Assembly (NCBI GenBank): GCA_023105745.1
Contig: JALGQZ010000005.1
Location: 63,292,019-63,356,018, forward strand
Source of the DNA: Austropuccinia psidii
Lineage: Eukaryota; Basidiomycota; Pucciniomycetes; Pucciniales; Sphaerophragmiaceae
Length of the DNA: 64,000 nt
Reading direction: 5' to 3'
This document shows positions 21,817 to 34,531 of this stretch, one piece after another. The notes under the pieces are model-generated. The model worked only from the letters and a program-made list of their open reading frames with translations. It made no database searches and had not been told where the DNA came from. Position 1 is the stretch's first letter. Every line of letters begins with the position of its first letter. The position numbers were made by a program, and so were the translations under genes.

Positions 21817-24800
21817 GCTTCCTTTCATGTCTGAACCTTCATAGTAGTTTATCAGCATTTGTTATATCTTTCTCAAGTAGCCATTCATCTTCTTGATTTG
21901 AATTTCTATACCTTACAAGGTATTCCCTTTCTTTTTTGTTTCTTGTCCTTCTTTCTTTAAGGACTTTTACTATTTTCTTTTCCTCTCCTTCTTACAAGGG
22001 GGGAATTTCAACTGGGGGTTTATTTCTTAGTGGAAATAACTCCTTGTCACTTGAGCTGTAAGGTTTTATTAGACTTACAGGGAAAGTTGGGTGTTTGTTC
22101 ATTAGTTCACCTGTGAGTTCCAATTGCACAGCATTGGGTCCATGAAGTGCTTTTATCATAAATCGTCCTTCAAAGGAATCTTTCAATTTCTTTGGGCCTT
22201 TTATGTTATTGAAATTAAGGGTTGATACTATAACCAAGTCTCCTATTTTGAAATCAGGTGGCTTATGACTTCTATCCCATCCTTCTTTTGCATATTTGAA
22301 AGAATCTTGCATACATCTGTTTGCATGGTGTCTTGCCTTGTCAAGCATTATTTTAAAGCTGCTTGCTGTTGGGTGTATATCCACTAAGTCCTTTTTGAGG
22401 GTGTCATAAGGAAGTCTTGGATTCCAACCTTTTTCTAGCATTGCTGGTGTTTTGCCAGTAGAAGAATGGATTTATGTCTTATATGCTAGTTCAAGAGCTG
22501 GTATTAGTGTACACCAATCATGGGTAAAACCATCAGAATCTTTGAATTCTAGCCCATAAGCACAGAATCATCTGATCATGTCCTCTAAGGTCTGTCTCAT
22601 TCTTTCTGCTAAACCATCAGTTTGGGGATGGTAAGCTGTTGAGAATGATAGTTATGGAGATTTGTCCATAATGCTGAAGTGAATTTTGGGTCTCTGTCAC
22701 TTATAATATTTTGGAATAAGCCTGTATGGCTAATAACTTTATTCCATATCATTATGGCTGTGTCCATAGCTGTGTCATCTTTATGACTTGTTAAAACATG
22801 GGAGTTTTACTGTATCTGTCAACTGACACTAGGCATGCATTATAACTCCTGTCTCCTCCTGGAGGTAATGCTGTTACCCAATCCATATGAACTATTTCCC
22901 ATGAGGATTTTGGTTCTTGGATTTGGATCATCATTCCAAATTTCTTTCCTGTGGCTCTGTTGGCTTTTTGGCATCTGTCACAGGTTTGGAAGTACTCTGC
23001 AACATCTTTCTTCCAATTTGGCCACCAAAAGCAGGTTTTCACCCTCTCTAGTGTCCTATCTTCTGAGAGATGTCCAGATGCAATACTATCATGACACTCA
23101 TGTAAAATAGTGTTTATTAGTGTTATATCTGTTAAGGTCATAACACATGTGTGTTTTGTTCTATGGTAGAGGATTCCATCAAGGAGGTGGAATCTTCCTT
23201 CATCATATGCTTTTTTCCATGTTTCATCTAGTTTTGATGAAAGTGATGGGTCTTTGCAGTATTTCATTAGAAGTTGGCTTAAGATTTGGCAATTCTTGTC
23301 TATCTTATAGCTTTATTTAACTTGGTTAAAGAATTCTGTGCCAATATCTGTAACACATATTCCTGCTATATGGTGTTCTTCTTGTGGTACCCATGCTGGA
23401 TTGTCAGGGGTATTTGCTAGAGCCCATCTGCTAAGACCATCTGCATTTCTATGGATATTACCAGATTTATGAACAATAGTCATATTTCCTCTGTATTCTT
23501 GGATAGCAATTTGCCATCTCAGCATATGTCTATTTGGAGTCTTCATATTTAATAGTGATTTCACAGCATTACAGTCTGTGATTACATCAAATACTGTGCC
23601 ATCCAAATAATAATGCAGTCTTTCTAAAGCCCACACTAAGCATAAGCATTCCATTTGGCTGGCTCCATACCTTGCTTCTGTTTGCTTTATCTGCCTTGAA
23701 ATGAAACAAATTGGTCCTTCCACTGGTTTATCATTGATAATTTGTGTTTGGTGAAGTGCAGCACCTAGTCCTTCTCCACAAGCATCAATGTATAGTTTGA
23801 AGGGTAGTTTCCAATCTGGCATTAGAAGAAATGGGGCATTTTTTAGTGAATTTTTCAATTCTTCATATGCCTTGACCCTTTCTTCAGTCATTTCATAAAC
23901 TGTTTGTTGGTCACATAATTTATATAAGGATTTGGCAATTTTTGCAAAGTCCTTTATATGCTGTCTATAGCAACCAGCAAATCCTAAAAATGATTGCATT
24001 TCTTTTTTGGCTTGAGGCATTGGTTTAAGTAGTACTGCTGCCACTTTATTTTTGTCTATGCCTAGAATAAGGCCAGATACAACATGTCCTAGTGCTTTTA
24101 ATTCACTATATGCAAAATGACACTTTTTCAAGGAAATTTTCATATTCACTTGGACTATTTTCTGTAGTACCCTTTCTAGTCTTGTAAGGTGATTTTCCCA
24201 AGTTTCTGAGAAAACTATGATATCATCAATATAGATAATTAAGCATCCTTCTGATAATTCTTCAGGAAATATGGTATTCATCATTCTTTGGTAATGGGAA
24301 GGTGCATTTTTTATCCCAAATGGCATTCTTAAATATTCAAAAACTCCACAGTGGACTATTATCCTCAGTAGTTTTTTGGCATTGTCTGTTAAGACATTTT
24401 GATGAAAACCCTTTAAGGCATCCATAGCTGTAATGAACTTAGCTTGTGACAATTGTGTCAATGTCTCATGGATTCTAGGTATTGGATATCTATCTGGAAT
24501 GGTATAGGTGTTCAGGGCTCTGAAGTCTCCTACCATCCTTGATTCTCCATTATGCCAAGTTATAATGACAGGAGTAGTAACTTCTACCTGTTCATTAAGT
24601 CCAACTTTTCTTAATACTCCAAGGTCCATTAATTCTTTAATGTGTATCTCTAAGGCTTCTCTAGCCCTTGGACTAGCTGGGTAAGCTGGTCTTCTCAGTA
24701 AGGGTGGGTAAGGATTTTCCACATTAAGAATTATGTCTACTTCATTCCCAATTATAGCACCTAGTGGCTCTTTGTCAGTTGCAAAGGCATCTTTGTACTT

Positions 24801-25900
24801 AAATAAGAGGTTAATCAGTTTTTCTTTCATTTTTTCTGTTAATTCTTGATTGAATTCTGCCTCTTGAAGTTGTTCAGATATAAAAAGTTCCTTTTCTGGA
24901 ATCTTTTCTTCCTTTTTAATAGCTGAAATTTGTTTTTATTATTTAAGAAGCCAAACTTTTGTCTTTTATTGTCTCCTATGGTAAAATATCTATCCTTCTG
25001 GTTAGAGATATCTATACCATAGATTGATAAGTAGTCATTTCCCAGGATAAAGTGATTACTGGTACAGTTGTCCATTACCACAAATTCTACTTTAATTCTG
25101 ACACATTGTGAAGGGTGAGGGAAAATAAGTGTTAAGTCAATTATTCCAAGGGGCATCATGCTTTCACTTGCACTACTAAATTTGACACCTTGGATTGGTA
25201 TAAGTTTTTCCTGCCAATCTGGAACAATTGTACTTAAATAACTTTTACAAACACAGGTGCAATATGCTCCTGTATCCAAGTTCACCTTTGCTTCTTGGTT
25301 ATTAACCATGACAATACTTATACTTGATTTTTTAGCTGTATACCCCATTCCTCTTGCAGGTTTGGTTTTGTACAGTTTGGCATCTTGCACATTTGTCAGG
25401 TTTGTGTCAGATGTCCCAACTTGTGGTAAGTTTGAGTTGACATCTAGTACTTCATAAATTATATCAATATTATTAATTTCTGCATTAATTATATTGATTT
25501 CATCACTTTCAGAAGTTTCTGATTCTTCTGTCTCTTTTTCAGAGTCAGATTCTTCCTCTTTGTCATTGTGGTTCTCTGTTTCCACAATTTCATTGATTTT
25601 TGCCTTTTTTAGGCAATTATTGGCTAAGTGTCCAATACCTCCACATTTATGGCATTTTCTTTGCTCATTATTATTGGATGTACTGGGCTTGAAGGATTCT
25701 TTTGATTTATCTTTTTTGATAAATGGTTTATTTGGGCTTTTAATGTCCAATTTCTTCCAAGTCCTGCCAATTTTTGTTCTTGTCACTATGTCTTCCAGTG
25801 CATTAATGTACTCTTCTGTGGAGCATGGTTCTATACACCTGCCTCTTAGGGCATGTTCTAGCTCTCCTCCACATTTCTTGAGTATTTTCATATGCACCAT
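21817..25900 (-). pseudogene. C pol: zinc knuckle, protease, reverse transcriptase, RNase H, integrase, chromodomain-like tail
   Basis: Minus-strand pieces in order. 25900-24839: a zinc knuckle CHKCGGIGHLANNC (regular CX2CX4HX4C) and a protease with NLDTGAYCTC. 24830-23313: reverse transcriptase with [19 protein letters not shown] and YIDDII, then RNase H with [15 protein letters not shown]. 23267-22791: integrase zinc region ([17 protein letters not shown]) and first catalytic Asp (MDWVTALPPGGD). 22790-22442: the rest of the catalytic core, with stops. 22441-21992: GPY/F-like region (KDSFEGRFMIKALHG). Near 21930-21820: REYLVRYRNSNQEDEWLLEKD, a chromodomain-like end. Active-site residues survive in protease and reverse transcriptase, but the interruptions preclude one Gag-Pol product. 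Confidence 0.88.
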
Positions 25901-25903
25901 TTT

Positions 25904-27549
25904 TTATGACATTTCTGGGTACAATGCATTAAGTCTTTCAGATTGTTTTAAGAACCAAGTTAAAGGTTTATCTTTGTCTGGGTCAAAGAAAGAATTTTCA
26001 AATGCATTTTCTATCTTATACCTCCAGGCATCATTTGCCCACTTGGTGATTATTTCTTGTTTCCACCAAGACCAGGTATTTTTTCCATTTGTTTGTCTTA
26101 TGCCATAATACCATCTTTTTGCAGATTTTTCAAACAATGAATGTAATCTTGCAGTGATTAATTCATCTGGTATTGCATAGTCTTCTTGTAACATGTCAAT
26201 TGCTTTAATAAATGACATGTGGTCATATTCACCTTCTCCTGTGAATGTTGGCCATTCTTTTAATTGAGGTGCTTCCTTCATTAAGACTTGGTTATTATCT
26301 TGGTGACTCAAGTCTGTTATGAAAGGATTTGTCAATTTCTCTTTTGTTTTAACAGGGCTTCTTATATGAGAAAATGCAGTTGATAACTTTGGCATATTTA
26401 AATTAGCCTCATTCATTTTATCCATTTTTTCAGTAATAAGCCTTATTTCACTTTGAATATCATCCTTTAGATGCATTCCTGCTTCATCACTTTTTTCCAC
26501 ATGGTCCAAAAGTAATTTTTGGTGTGATGAAGTCTTTTCTTCAAATTTTTCTACAGAAATACTTAATTTGTTTAATTTTTCTGTAAGATTGTCAATACTC
26601 ACATCATAATTGAGTGTCAAAGTTTTCTCTTTGATATCACTTATGTATTTTTACAATTCTTGTTGTCCTTGTATTAATTTCTGAGTATTTTCAATTAATA
26701 CTTTTGGTTTATTATTTTCAATCATAAATCTTATGTTATCAATTGCTTTCTTATTTTGTACAACAATTTTGGTTAAAGATGATAAGCTATTATTTATTTC
26801 TTGGAAAGATAATAAACTATTTTTAATGTCTTTAAGAGGTAAAATACTATTTTTAAGCTCTGTTAAAGTATTTACAACATCAGGAGACAAGGTTATTTCT
26901 TTGGGAAATGGGGTTGTCTCATTCTTTGTTCCTCTTTGTCTTTGAATTCCATCAAAGTTCTGGCCATGTTGAAAACATTGTCCATGGCATCCTGTAGCTT
27001 GGGGAATATGGTTTCCTCCAATTATTTTTCTTGTTCTTCTTCCCTTCTTGGGGCTTGCTGGTAGAAGCTACTGGGGCTTCTTCCTTGGTTGCCTCCCTCT
27101 TTTTGGCGTGGTAATCCTTGATTTTTTTGATTTGAGCTTTGGATGACAGTGGATTCCATCCATTGGAGTGTTTAACTATCTCCTCCTCTTTGAGAAACTT
27201 TTTCAGGATGTGCCAGGAGTTCATCACTCCTTTGTGTATTTGAGGCAGCATTTCCCAATCTTTGTCCTTGTACACTGTGTAATACTGCTTGTACTGGCTC
27301 ATGTAGATGTCTATTTGAGCCCTATGAATGTGATTTGTACCTATTTGAGTTACTCATACTTAGCTCCAATTCAGGTTCAGATATCATGGGCATTTCTGGG
27401 ACTTGCCTTTGGGATAAGGCACTTCCTTGTGTGGATTCTGTTCCACTGGGGATATTTCCCTTTCTTTTCCCTTTTGAGGGATCATTTCTACCTCTGAGTC
27501 CAGCTCCATCTGATTGGATGGAGTATTGGGAACCTCTTCTGGTAGTCAT
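25904..27549 (-). pseudogene. C gag region with broken overlapping frames
   Basis: The start ATG at 27549 (MTTRRGSQYS) lies in the frame equivalent to Gag-Pol of element B and meets a stop at 27322. One base later in phase lies the cross-family Gag core (27302-26952: MSQYKQYYTVY, GVMNSWHILKKFL, SNGWNPL). The core goes out of frame near 27010, apparently by a short deletion, because the conserved MDNVFNMARTLMEF continues in another frame. Coiled-coil sequence (26890-26651, 26620-26300) leads to the gag domain [18 protein letters not shown] (about 26265) through YPEMS (25907). Confidence 0.8.
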
Positions 27550-27624
27550 AATTTAAGAAATAAAAAAATAAAAGTATTTTAGGATAAAAATTCTTTTTAT
27601 GGCAATTATAAAAGAGGTGCTCAC

Positions 27625-27774
27625 CTTCAGAGTCTTGAATGGTGGGTCCTGGAAAGTCTAATTTCTTAGCTTTCTTTCTTTTAGTGATAACTGGTGTTGG
27701 AGAGCTTTGACAAGTTTCTTCCACCAATCTCTCAACAGTAGTTTGGTTATCTTCTGTTGGGTTATCCTCAAACA
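27625..27774 (-). other. C candidate mini-exon (150 nt)
   Basis: On the minus strand it is preceded by CTTTTTTAG and followed by GTGAGC. 150 nt, open through 50 codons in the phase TG + codons + one leftover base, exactly as in families A and B. It encodes a polar peptide with a basic patch (KRKKAKK) and has no ATG. The following candidate intron, 27624-27539, ends ACTACCAG and contains the gag ATG. Confidence 0.62.
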
Positions 27775-28267
27775 CTAAAAAAGATAAATAAATATAAGTC
27801 TTTTTATAAGAAGTGTTATTTTTTTGGCAAGATATGGCAATTTTCCATGTAGAAATTGCTTTTATATCTTTAAAAAATTGAAATGAATAAAGAAATGAAT
27901 AAAAATGAATAAAAATGATTTTTTTATTGGTTTTTAATATTTTTTAATATTTTTTTATATTTTTATTTTTATTTTTAAGGAATAAAATGAGAATTAATAT
28001 GATTCTTTATGAAATTAAATTATAATAAAAATTATTTTTAATTTATAGAATATCTTTTTTAATCACTAGAGTCACTCAAAGAAAGTTCTTGCAAGTCTAA
28101 GGATGTGAAAAAACCACGTGTAAGACAGTACAATTGCTTTCCAAATGCCTCAATAGCTTTTAAAATCAATGAAATATAAAATAATTATATAATTTTATGA
28201 TTATAAATATAATTTATTATTGGATAAACCCAATTAGAATCTTTTTAAAGGTCTTTTAAGTAAATAT

Positions 28268-28283
28268 CACGGCCAGGCCCCCA
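28268..28283 (-). other. C candidate primer-binding site
   Basis: TGGGGGCCTGGCCGTG on the minus strand, two bases inside the 5' LTR end. Close variants are at the same place in A', B and B2. The tRNA was not identified. Confidence 0.6.
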
Positions 28284-28285
28284 AA

Positions 28286-30239
28286 TGTAAGGTTTGACTA
28301 TGAAACAATAAGTAAAAATTACTAATATTTTACTTATTGTACTATGAATGTCCTTATAAATGAAATAAATAAGAGAAAAAAACAATTATAATAATAAAGA
28401 ATTATTATAATTATGGCATAAAAGTAATTATATTATTAATATAATATAATAATATAATTTATATTATAAAATATAATATAACAAAATAGATATATTAATA
28501 TAAAATAGTTAATATATTTAAAAGCACCTTATTATTGTTACAAACAAATAATAAAGGCGTAAAAAATTGTTTTTTATTAATAAAAAACAATTCATAACAA
28601 TAATATTACCAATATTAAAGTTATAAATTAATATAAATACTATTTATATTAATTAAAGAATTATTAAAACAATAATAAAGAGAAAATTATTATGATAGGG
28701 GAAAATAACCTACTTTTAACACTTAATATAATAATTTTGAAATATTTTAAGCCAAAAAATATAAATACAACCTTTTCAGATTGTATTCACAATAAAAATA
28801 AAGAGAAATTACTAATATTCTTTGATTTTTATGTGGAAATGAGTTTTTAGAGAGATTTTTAGCAAAAACAATTAAATAAATGATTTAATCACGTCAAAAT
28901 AGATGATTATAACAAAGTGGTCTTTGGTCTTTAATAATATAATGGTTTTATATATAAAGAATAAAGAAATTACCTTTGATTTAATGTTTTTGATGCATCT
29001 GAGGGGAAAATAGAGTAAAAAGAGCTCTATTTATAGTAAATACCTCCCTCCTAGAGTCCAGCAGGCTTCTAGTAGACGTGTACTGATCATATACACTGGA
29101 AATGATCTATATTTTAAGGTTTGGAGATGATTACATCATGATCAAACCATATTGCATCATTATTACACCATTATTTAGAGTTATCAGTATAACTCTAAAG
29201 TTGATGACATCAGAGGCTTGGCAGAACCCCAATTTTTGTGGATTTTTTTAGTTTTAATCATAAACTAATAGTATTCACCAATTGTATCACTTATATGACT
29301 GTTAAACTTAAATTAAGGTTACAGTGAGTGATAATAACTGCTCAAATTAAGCTCAAACTTTGATCTTTAACAACTTTTAGGTTTTACACGCTACAGTAAT
29401 TCAAAGAGTGAATTCTGATAGCCTGACATAACCTTATTATGCTGCCAAGAGCTTTTCATTACATCATCAAAACTCTGATTTTGATGATTTTTCTTGTAAC
29501 TCATCTTTTCTGTTGAAATTCAATATTTTAAACTTCAAATCATGATTTCAAACTGTGTACTTCATTTTAAGCTTGGACCACTTTCACAACAAAGTGGTCA
29601 ACAGCTCTGTTGATTTTTATCAATATTTCATCATATGTTTTAACCTTGTTTATAAATTGTAAAATAAAGCTCATATCTGTGTTCTTACAGTAATTACGTG
29701 GTAACTTTATTTTTGGTTCATCACTCTATCTTGTATAGTTTAAGAGATATTAGCTATGATCCTTGAATATATGCATTGACCAAAAAAGTGCATATATTCA
29801 GGTTAATTCCTTAAGTATTAGCTTTGGTAATTAGCTCATTAATTTTCTTATGTGTGGAATTTCATGGGGAATCCAATGGTACAATTTATTGTACATGTTG
29901 TTTCATTGGTTCGTGAAATAAATAAGGATTTATGGTTTTTATAAGGTATTATTCCTTATAACTCATTAAATATTGGTTTTACAGATATGCCATAAAATTG
30001 GTATATGTTTATTTTACCATGGGGAATTCAATGGTATAATTTATTTCACATGTTAACTCATTGGTTTTTAAGTTAAACCAATTTTTGTGCCAATTTATGG
30101 TATTTTTGTATTTTTGAAGTAATTAATTTTAATGTATAATTATTCTAAGTAGTTTTAGTATAATTATCTTAAAGGTATAATTATTCTGAGTCTTTCTTGT
30201 GACCTTATTGGGTATGTGGTCATATCTCAAGGGCTCACA
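28286..30239 (-). repeat. C 5' LTR
   Basis: 1954 bp, partner of 19726-21687. Its outer edge on the plus strand is CTCACA, followed by target copy GAACC. A TATA-like TATAAATAG lies on the minus strand at 29035-29027, and the minus-strand leader begins right after 28286. Confidence 0.92.
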
Positions 30240-30244
30240 GAACC

Positions 30245-30312
30245 AATATCTTTTGAATTGATTAGCTTGGACATAAGTAACACCCTTCAGAAAGCTAAGA
30301 ATCTGGCCAATA
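30245..30312 (+). other. B2 candidate mini-exon, right part
   Basis: Continuation of 19596-19725 after element C. It ends GCCAATA before the donor GTAAGT. Confidence 0.58.
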
Positions 30313-30362
30313 GTAAGTTTTTTGACGTAAAAATACTATTTTAAGCCTTTTTAACCATAATT

Positions 30363-33104
30363 ATGCCTTCAACCAGGTCAGGAGCCAGCTATAACCCCTC
30401 AAGCAGCCCCCAGAAAGGTAAAAGACGTGATTATGGCAGAGGCCAATCAGGTACAGAAGGAAAAGGGTCAGTTGATGACTTCCAAACAACTAAAATGGGT
30501 CATTCTGAAGCTGATAATACCATTTTACCTTCAAAAAGAGCTGGCACTGCCAAAAAAAGCCTCTGTGGACATATACAAAGCCAGCCACAGTGAATACAAC
30601 AATGTACTTCAATTCAAGGAGTACCAGATCCTTACAGACCTGTGGAAGAATTGCATCAATTCTTACCTAACTGTGAGAAAGTTCCTAAGCCATCCCAACA
30701 CTTGCAAATTGCTCAATGGATGGCATCCATTGATGGTGAAAAAAAACATGATGCTTTTGACACTAGAATGGAGGAAAACCAACCCTCCACCACCCAAACC
30801 AGTGCCAAAAACAGCCCCAGTGGCCAGTACCAGCAATTCCAACGTGAAAAAGCAGCCACAAACTCCAAACAAGGGCAAAGGGAAGGCACCAGCCCCAAAA
30901 CTTTACAGCCAGGGCTACAGAATCCCAAAGATTCAACAGGATGCCATGGAAAATGTATTTCAGATGGCCAGAACCATAATGGAATTACAAAAGAAGGAAG
31001 AAGCCAGATTAAAATATCAAAAATGATTTCTGATACTTTTAATTGTATTCCAGAGTTGTATAAATCTATTATTGACGTAAAAAATCATCTTTCTGATAAG
31101 AATACATCAATTTGTGACAATCTTAAAACAAACAGCTTGAGTCTGAGCCAAATAAATGATACACTTAAATGCTTTGAAAGAGTTTTAAGAGCAATCAAAA
31201 CTTCCAATAATGATAATTCTTTTGAAATTAAGATAAATGAACAATCTGCCATTATTAAAGAATTAACAGACAGATATTCTAAATTCAATATTGATGACAT
31301 AATTGAAACAAAAATAAAACAAGCTATTAATACTATCAGAGAAGATAATGAAAAAGTTCTTGATGATATTTCAAAATCATTTGCAGAAGTAAAGACAAAT
31401 ACAGTTGCCTTGAAAAAGAATTTTGATACCTCAAGAGAGGAAATATGAAAATTAACAATAAAGTTAAATGAAGTTATATCTGATAATACTAAACAAACAG
31501 AATTATGGAATGAGCTTACATATAAAGAGGATGATCATAAAAAGAATGTCATAGAATCTATACAAAGCTTACAACATGAGTTAAGAAGTTCACAAAGGTG
31601 TAATAAAAGTAAAATGAATGATATTGAACAACTGCTAAACACTTTACCAATAATGTCTACACCTATGAATCAAAATGAAGATGCAAGAATTCCCAATCCA
31701 CAAGTATTGGATATTGAAAATTCACAGTTAAAAAATGAATTTTCTACTTCTTTTCATAGCTTATGACCATCAATTGGCCAAGCACTCTTGAAAGAAGTTC
31801 CAAAACTTAAAGAATGGCCTCACTTCAGTGGTGAAGGAGAGTATGACCATATGGAATTCATTAGAGGTATTGACATGATCAAAGAGGATTTTGAATTACA
31901 AGACAGATTGGTAACAGCCAGGTTTAACACCTTGTTTACCAGATCAGCTCACAGAGGGTACATCAAAATAAGACAAGCACATAGACACCAGAGTTGGACT
32001 TGGTGGAAAACCCAAATCATCAACAAATGGGCAAATGATGCTTGGAGGTTTAAATTTAAAACAGCCTTTGAATCTGCCAAATTTAATGCTGATAAAGACA
32101 AAGCTTTACCATGGTTTTGCCAACAAAAGGACAGATTAACAGCATTATATCCTGACATGTCAGAATTTATGATCCATAGAAAAATTCTGAGACAATGTGG
32201 AGGTGACTTAGAGCATTCTGTCAAAAGCAGGACTACTGAACAATCCTCAGAAGAGGATATTATCAATATATTAGAAGAAGTAACCACCAGAACCAAGATT
32301 GGTTCTAGTAGGGTTAATATTGAAACAAGGTTTAATGCACCTTGGAAAGATTCTGTGGACAAAAACCCCAAAGAAAACTCTAATCATGTTAGGTATAAAT
32401 CTGCAGATACAATCAGAAAGTGCCATATTTGCCAAAGCACCACCCATTTAGCCAATACATGTCCAAAAAGGGGGAAAATCAATGAAATTAATATTGAAAA
32501 GGGACCTGATGTTGGAAAAGATGACATAATTGAAGACAATTCAGATGATAAGTCATCAATATTTTCTGAATCTTTGAAAGATATAGAAAATATCAATGCC
32601 ACTTTTGACATCATGGAGTCTTATTCCCACTTGCCACAATTGAGCAATAGTCAACTTGATTTATCAAAAGCTCAAGGGGAACAACTTATGAAAACCAAAT
32701 CCCAATAGAAGGAATAAGTGTTACAGACTTGAACACCACCTTCTTTGAAGAGGTCAGAAATAGTTACATTCAAGATAACAATTGTAGCATCTTATACCAA
32801 TTAGTGAACAAAGACTGTAAAGACAACTCTCTAATACATGCCTTGGATGAAGTATGGAAAGGATCATATGATGAAGGAAGATTTCACCTACCGGATGGTA
32901 TAATTTATCACAGGACCAAGCACACATGTGTCATGACAGTTGTGGACAGGTCATTAATCGATTTTGTACTAAAAAAAAATATGCCATGAGAGCCCCTTCT
33001 CAGGACATCTTTCTGAAGACAGAACAAGAGAAAAAAACATACCTGAAGCTACTAAACTTCTCATAAAGTTCAGACACACTAGAAATAACGATATTACAAA
33101 GTAA
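30363..33104 (+). pseudogene. B2 Gag-Pol, with stops and two large internal deletions
   Basis: Starts ATG 30363 ([12 protein letters not shown]), as in element B, with in-frame stops near 30591, 31446 and 31764. The gag domain (31788-32180, [16 protein letters not shown]) and zinc knuckle [14 protein letters not shown] (about 32420) remain. At about 32698-32712 the sequence jumps from just before the protease to a position after RNase H ([11 protein letters not shown]). At about 33030-33040 it jumps from the integrase zinc region (SEDRTRE) to the chromodomain-like tail (IPEATKLL). Compared with element B, both junctions fall at short shared words (CCAATAGA and AGAGAAA), so the deletions probably arose at microhomologies. 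No protease, reverse transcriptase, RNase H or integrase core remains. Confidence 0.88.
30377..31026 (+). CDS. B2 Gag core frame, intact despite the broken Gag-Pol
   Basis: This is the frame one base ahead of Gag-Pol. It is open from the candidate acceptor (ACCAG ending at 30376) to the stop at 31026, 215 codons plus two bases that complete a codon from the mini-exon. It contains [23 protein letters not shown], a lysine/proline-rich linker, then [20 protein letters not shown]. The same segments occur in element B, A', C and the family-A relic, so this frame looks like the conserved N-terminal Gag domain. B2 keeps it fully open although the overlapping Gag-Pol frame has a stop at about 30591. 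Function beyond 'Gag-like' is unknown. Confidence 0.55.
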
Positions 33105-33116
33105 TATTCTTTTTTT

Positions 33117-33127
33117 AGGGGAGGGAA
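33117..33127 (+). other. B2 polypurine tract
   Basis: AGGGGAGGGAA directly before the 3' LTR start at 33128, matching element B. Confidence 0.72.
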
Positions 33128-34531
33128 TGTGAGCCTTAGAGGTAATTTCATATACCCAAAAGACCACAAATACAAAATTAACATATGAATATAAATAAAA
33201 TAAATTTATTTATATTATTAAAATGAAAATCAAAATATAAATATAAAATTATATTCAAAATAAAAAAATTAATTACAATTTAAAAATAAAATTACATTAA
33301 ATTTTGGAATTATAAAATTACATTTATACTTGAAAAAATTAAGTAAAAATGAAATTTTAACAAAATTGTAAAAAAATAAATAAATTTGGAAAAAAGTTAA
33401 ATAAAAATTATTATAGCTTTTTATCCAATAAATAAACATATAAAAATTATTTCACCATTGGATTCCTCATAAAAAAATCAGGTGGGGTCACCTCTGAGTG
33501 AAATTCTTGTAACTCAACTCTAAATTAGCTTAAATTAAGTTTTTAGTATTTTCAATACAAAAGTTGAAAATCCTCAAAAATTTAATTCAATTCAAACCAC
33601 ATGTGGTGTTAACCATCAATTTTTGTGTTAAAATTGAGGTGTTGTGTTTAGTTTAGAAGTTATGAGGAATTGAAGTATTTCCAATTGAATTCAAATGAAA
33701 TGTCAAAATGTGCACATGTATTACATAAGTGAACTTTGATTTAAATATGAGGTATCAATTAGTACTGTATTGTACTGTACAATTCAATTGAATTACATAT
33801 GTAAATTATAAGTATAATACATGATGAGGAATTAAAGGAAAAATAAATTGGAAAGATTAAATTTGGGGGGGAAAAGGAACTCCAGCTCTAAGGGGGAGCT
33901 AGACCCCCAAAGTCCTTGCTGACAGGCGTGGGATGTTGAAATTCAAGCAAAAGTTCATCACTTTTGGCCTGGAATTGAGTTACAGGGTCTGTGGACTCAA
34001 TTGATGATGAGGTTTTGATACCAACTGGGGTAGTTTTAGCTGTTGCCAAGAGGGTAAAACTACCCTTAAGATAAAAAAATCATAGTAAAAACAGTTTTAA
34101 CTGGTTTCTACGCCTCTTACACACATTCTGACGTGTTTTGAAGGCTCTAGACCAGGTATTGCTATAGTAATGGCTGATTTAAGGGTCTAAAATAGCTAAA
34201 AATGGCTTAAACCAGCCCTTTTTTGGTCTAAACCAGGGTTCAATGATGGCATAATTGGCTTTTCTGTTGTCAGGCTGTTTTTCACGACTGACAAGAGTAA
34301 ATTTCACTTTTGGAGTAAGAAAATTGATGGCTATAAAAGAATGTCTTCTTTGCCCCACTTTTCTCTTCATGTTAGAATCTTTTCCTTGTATGATTAGTTT
34401 AAACATTGTTAAACCAACCAATAAAAGATTCCAACCACCTTTCTTAAATCATTTTAAACCTTTTAACCACGTGTAAAAATCATTATAATCATTTTTACCC
34501 CTGAACCACCCCAAAAGTGAATTAAAGCATC
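33128..34531 (+). repeat. B2 3' LTR, left part
   Basis: Starts TGTGAGCCTTAGAGG and aligns with 17546 onward. It is interrupted after GCATC (34527-34531) by element D and resumes at 44247. Confidence 0.92.

Larger units (their letters stand above)
19726..30239 (-). mobile_element. C: family-C Ty3/gypsy element, full length, degraded
   Basis: A 10,514-bp minus-strand element inserted in the B2 mini-exon with target duplication GAACC (19721-19725 and 30240-30244). LTRs are 28286-30239 (5') and 19726-21687 (3'). Gene order is mini-exon, Gag core, coiled coil and gag domain, zinc knuckle, protease, reverse transcriptase, RNase H, integrase, chromodomain-like tail, polypurine tract. Individual frames are long, but stops and small deletions break the whole. 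The LTRs differ at many scattered positions, more than in B or D. Confidence 0.93.
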
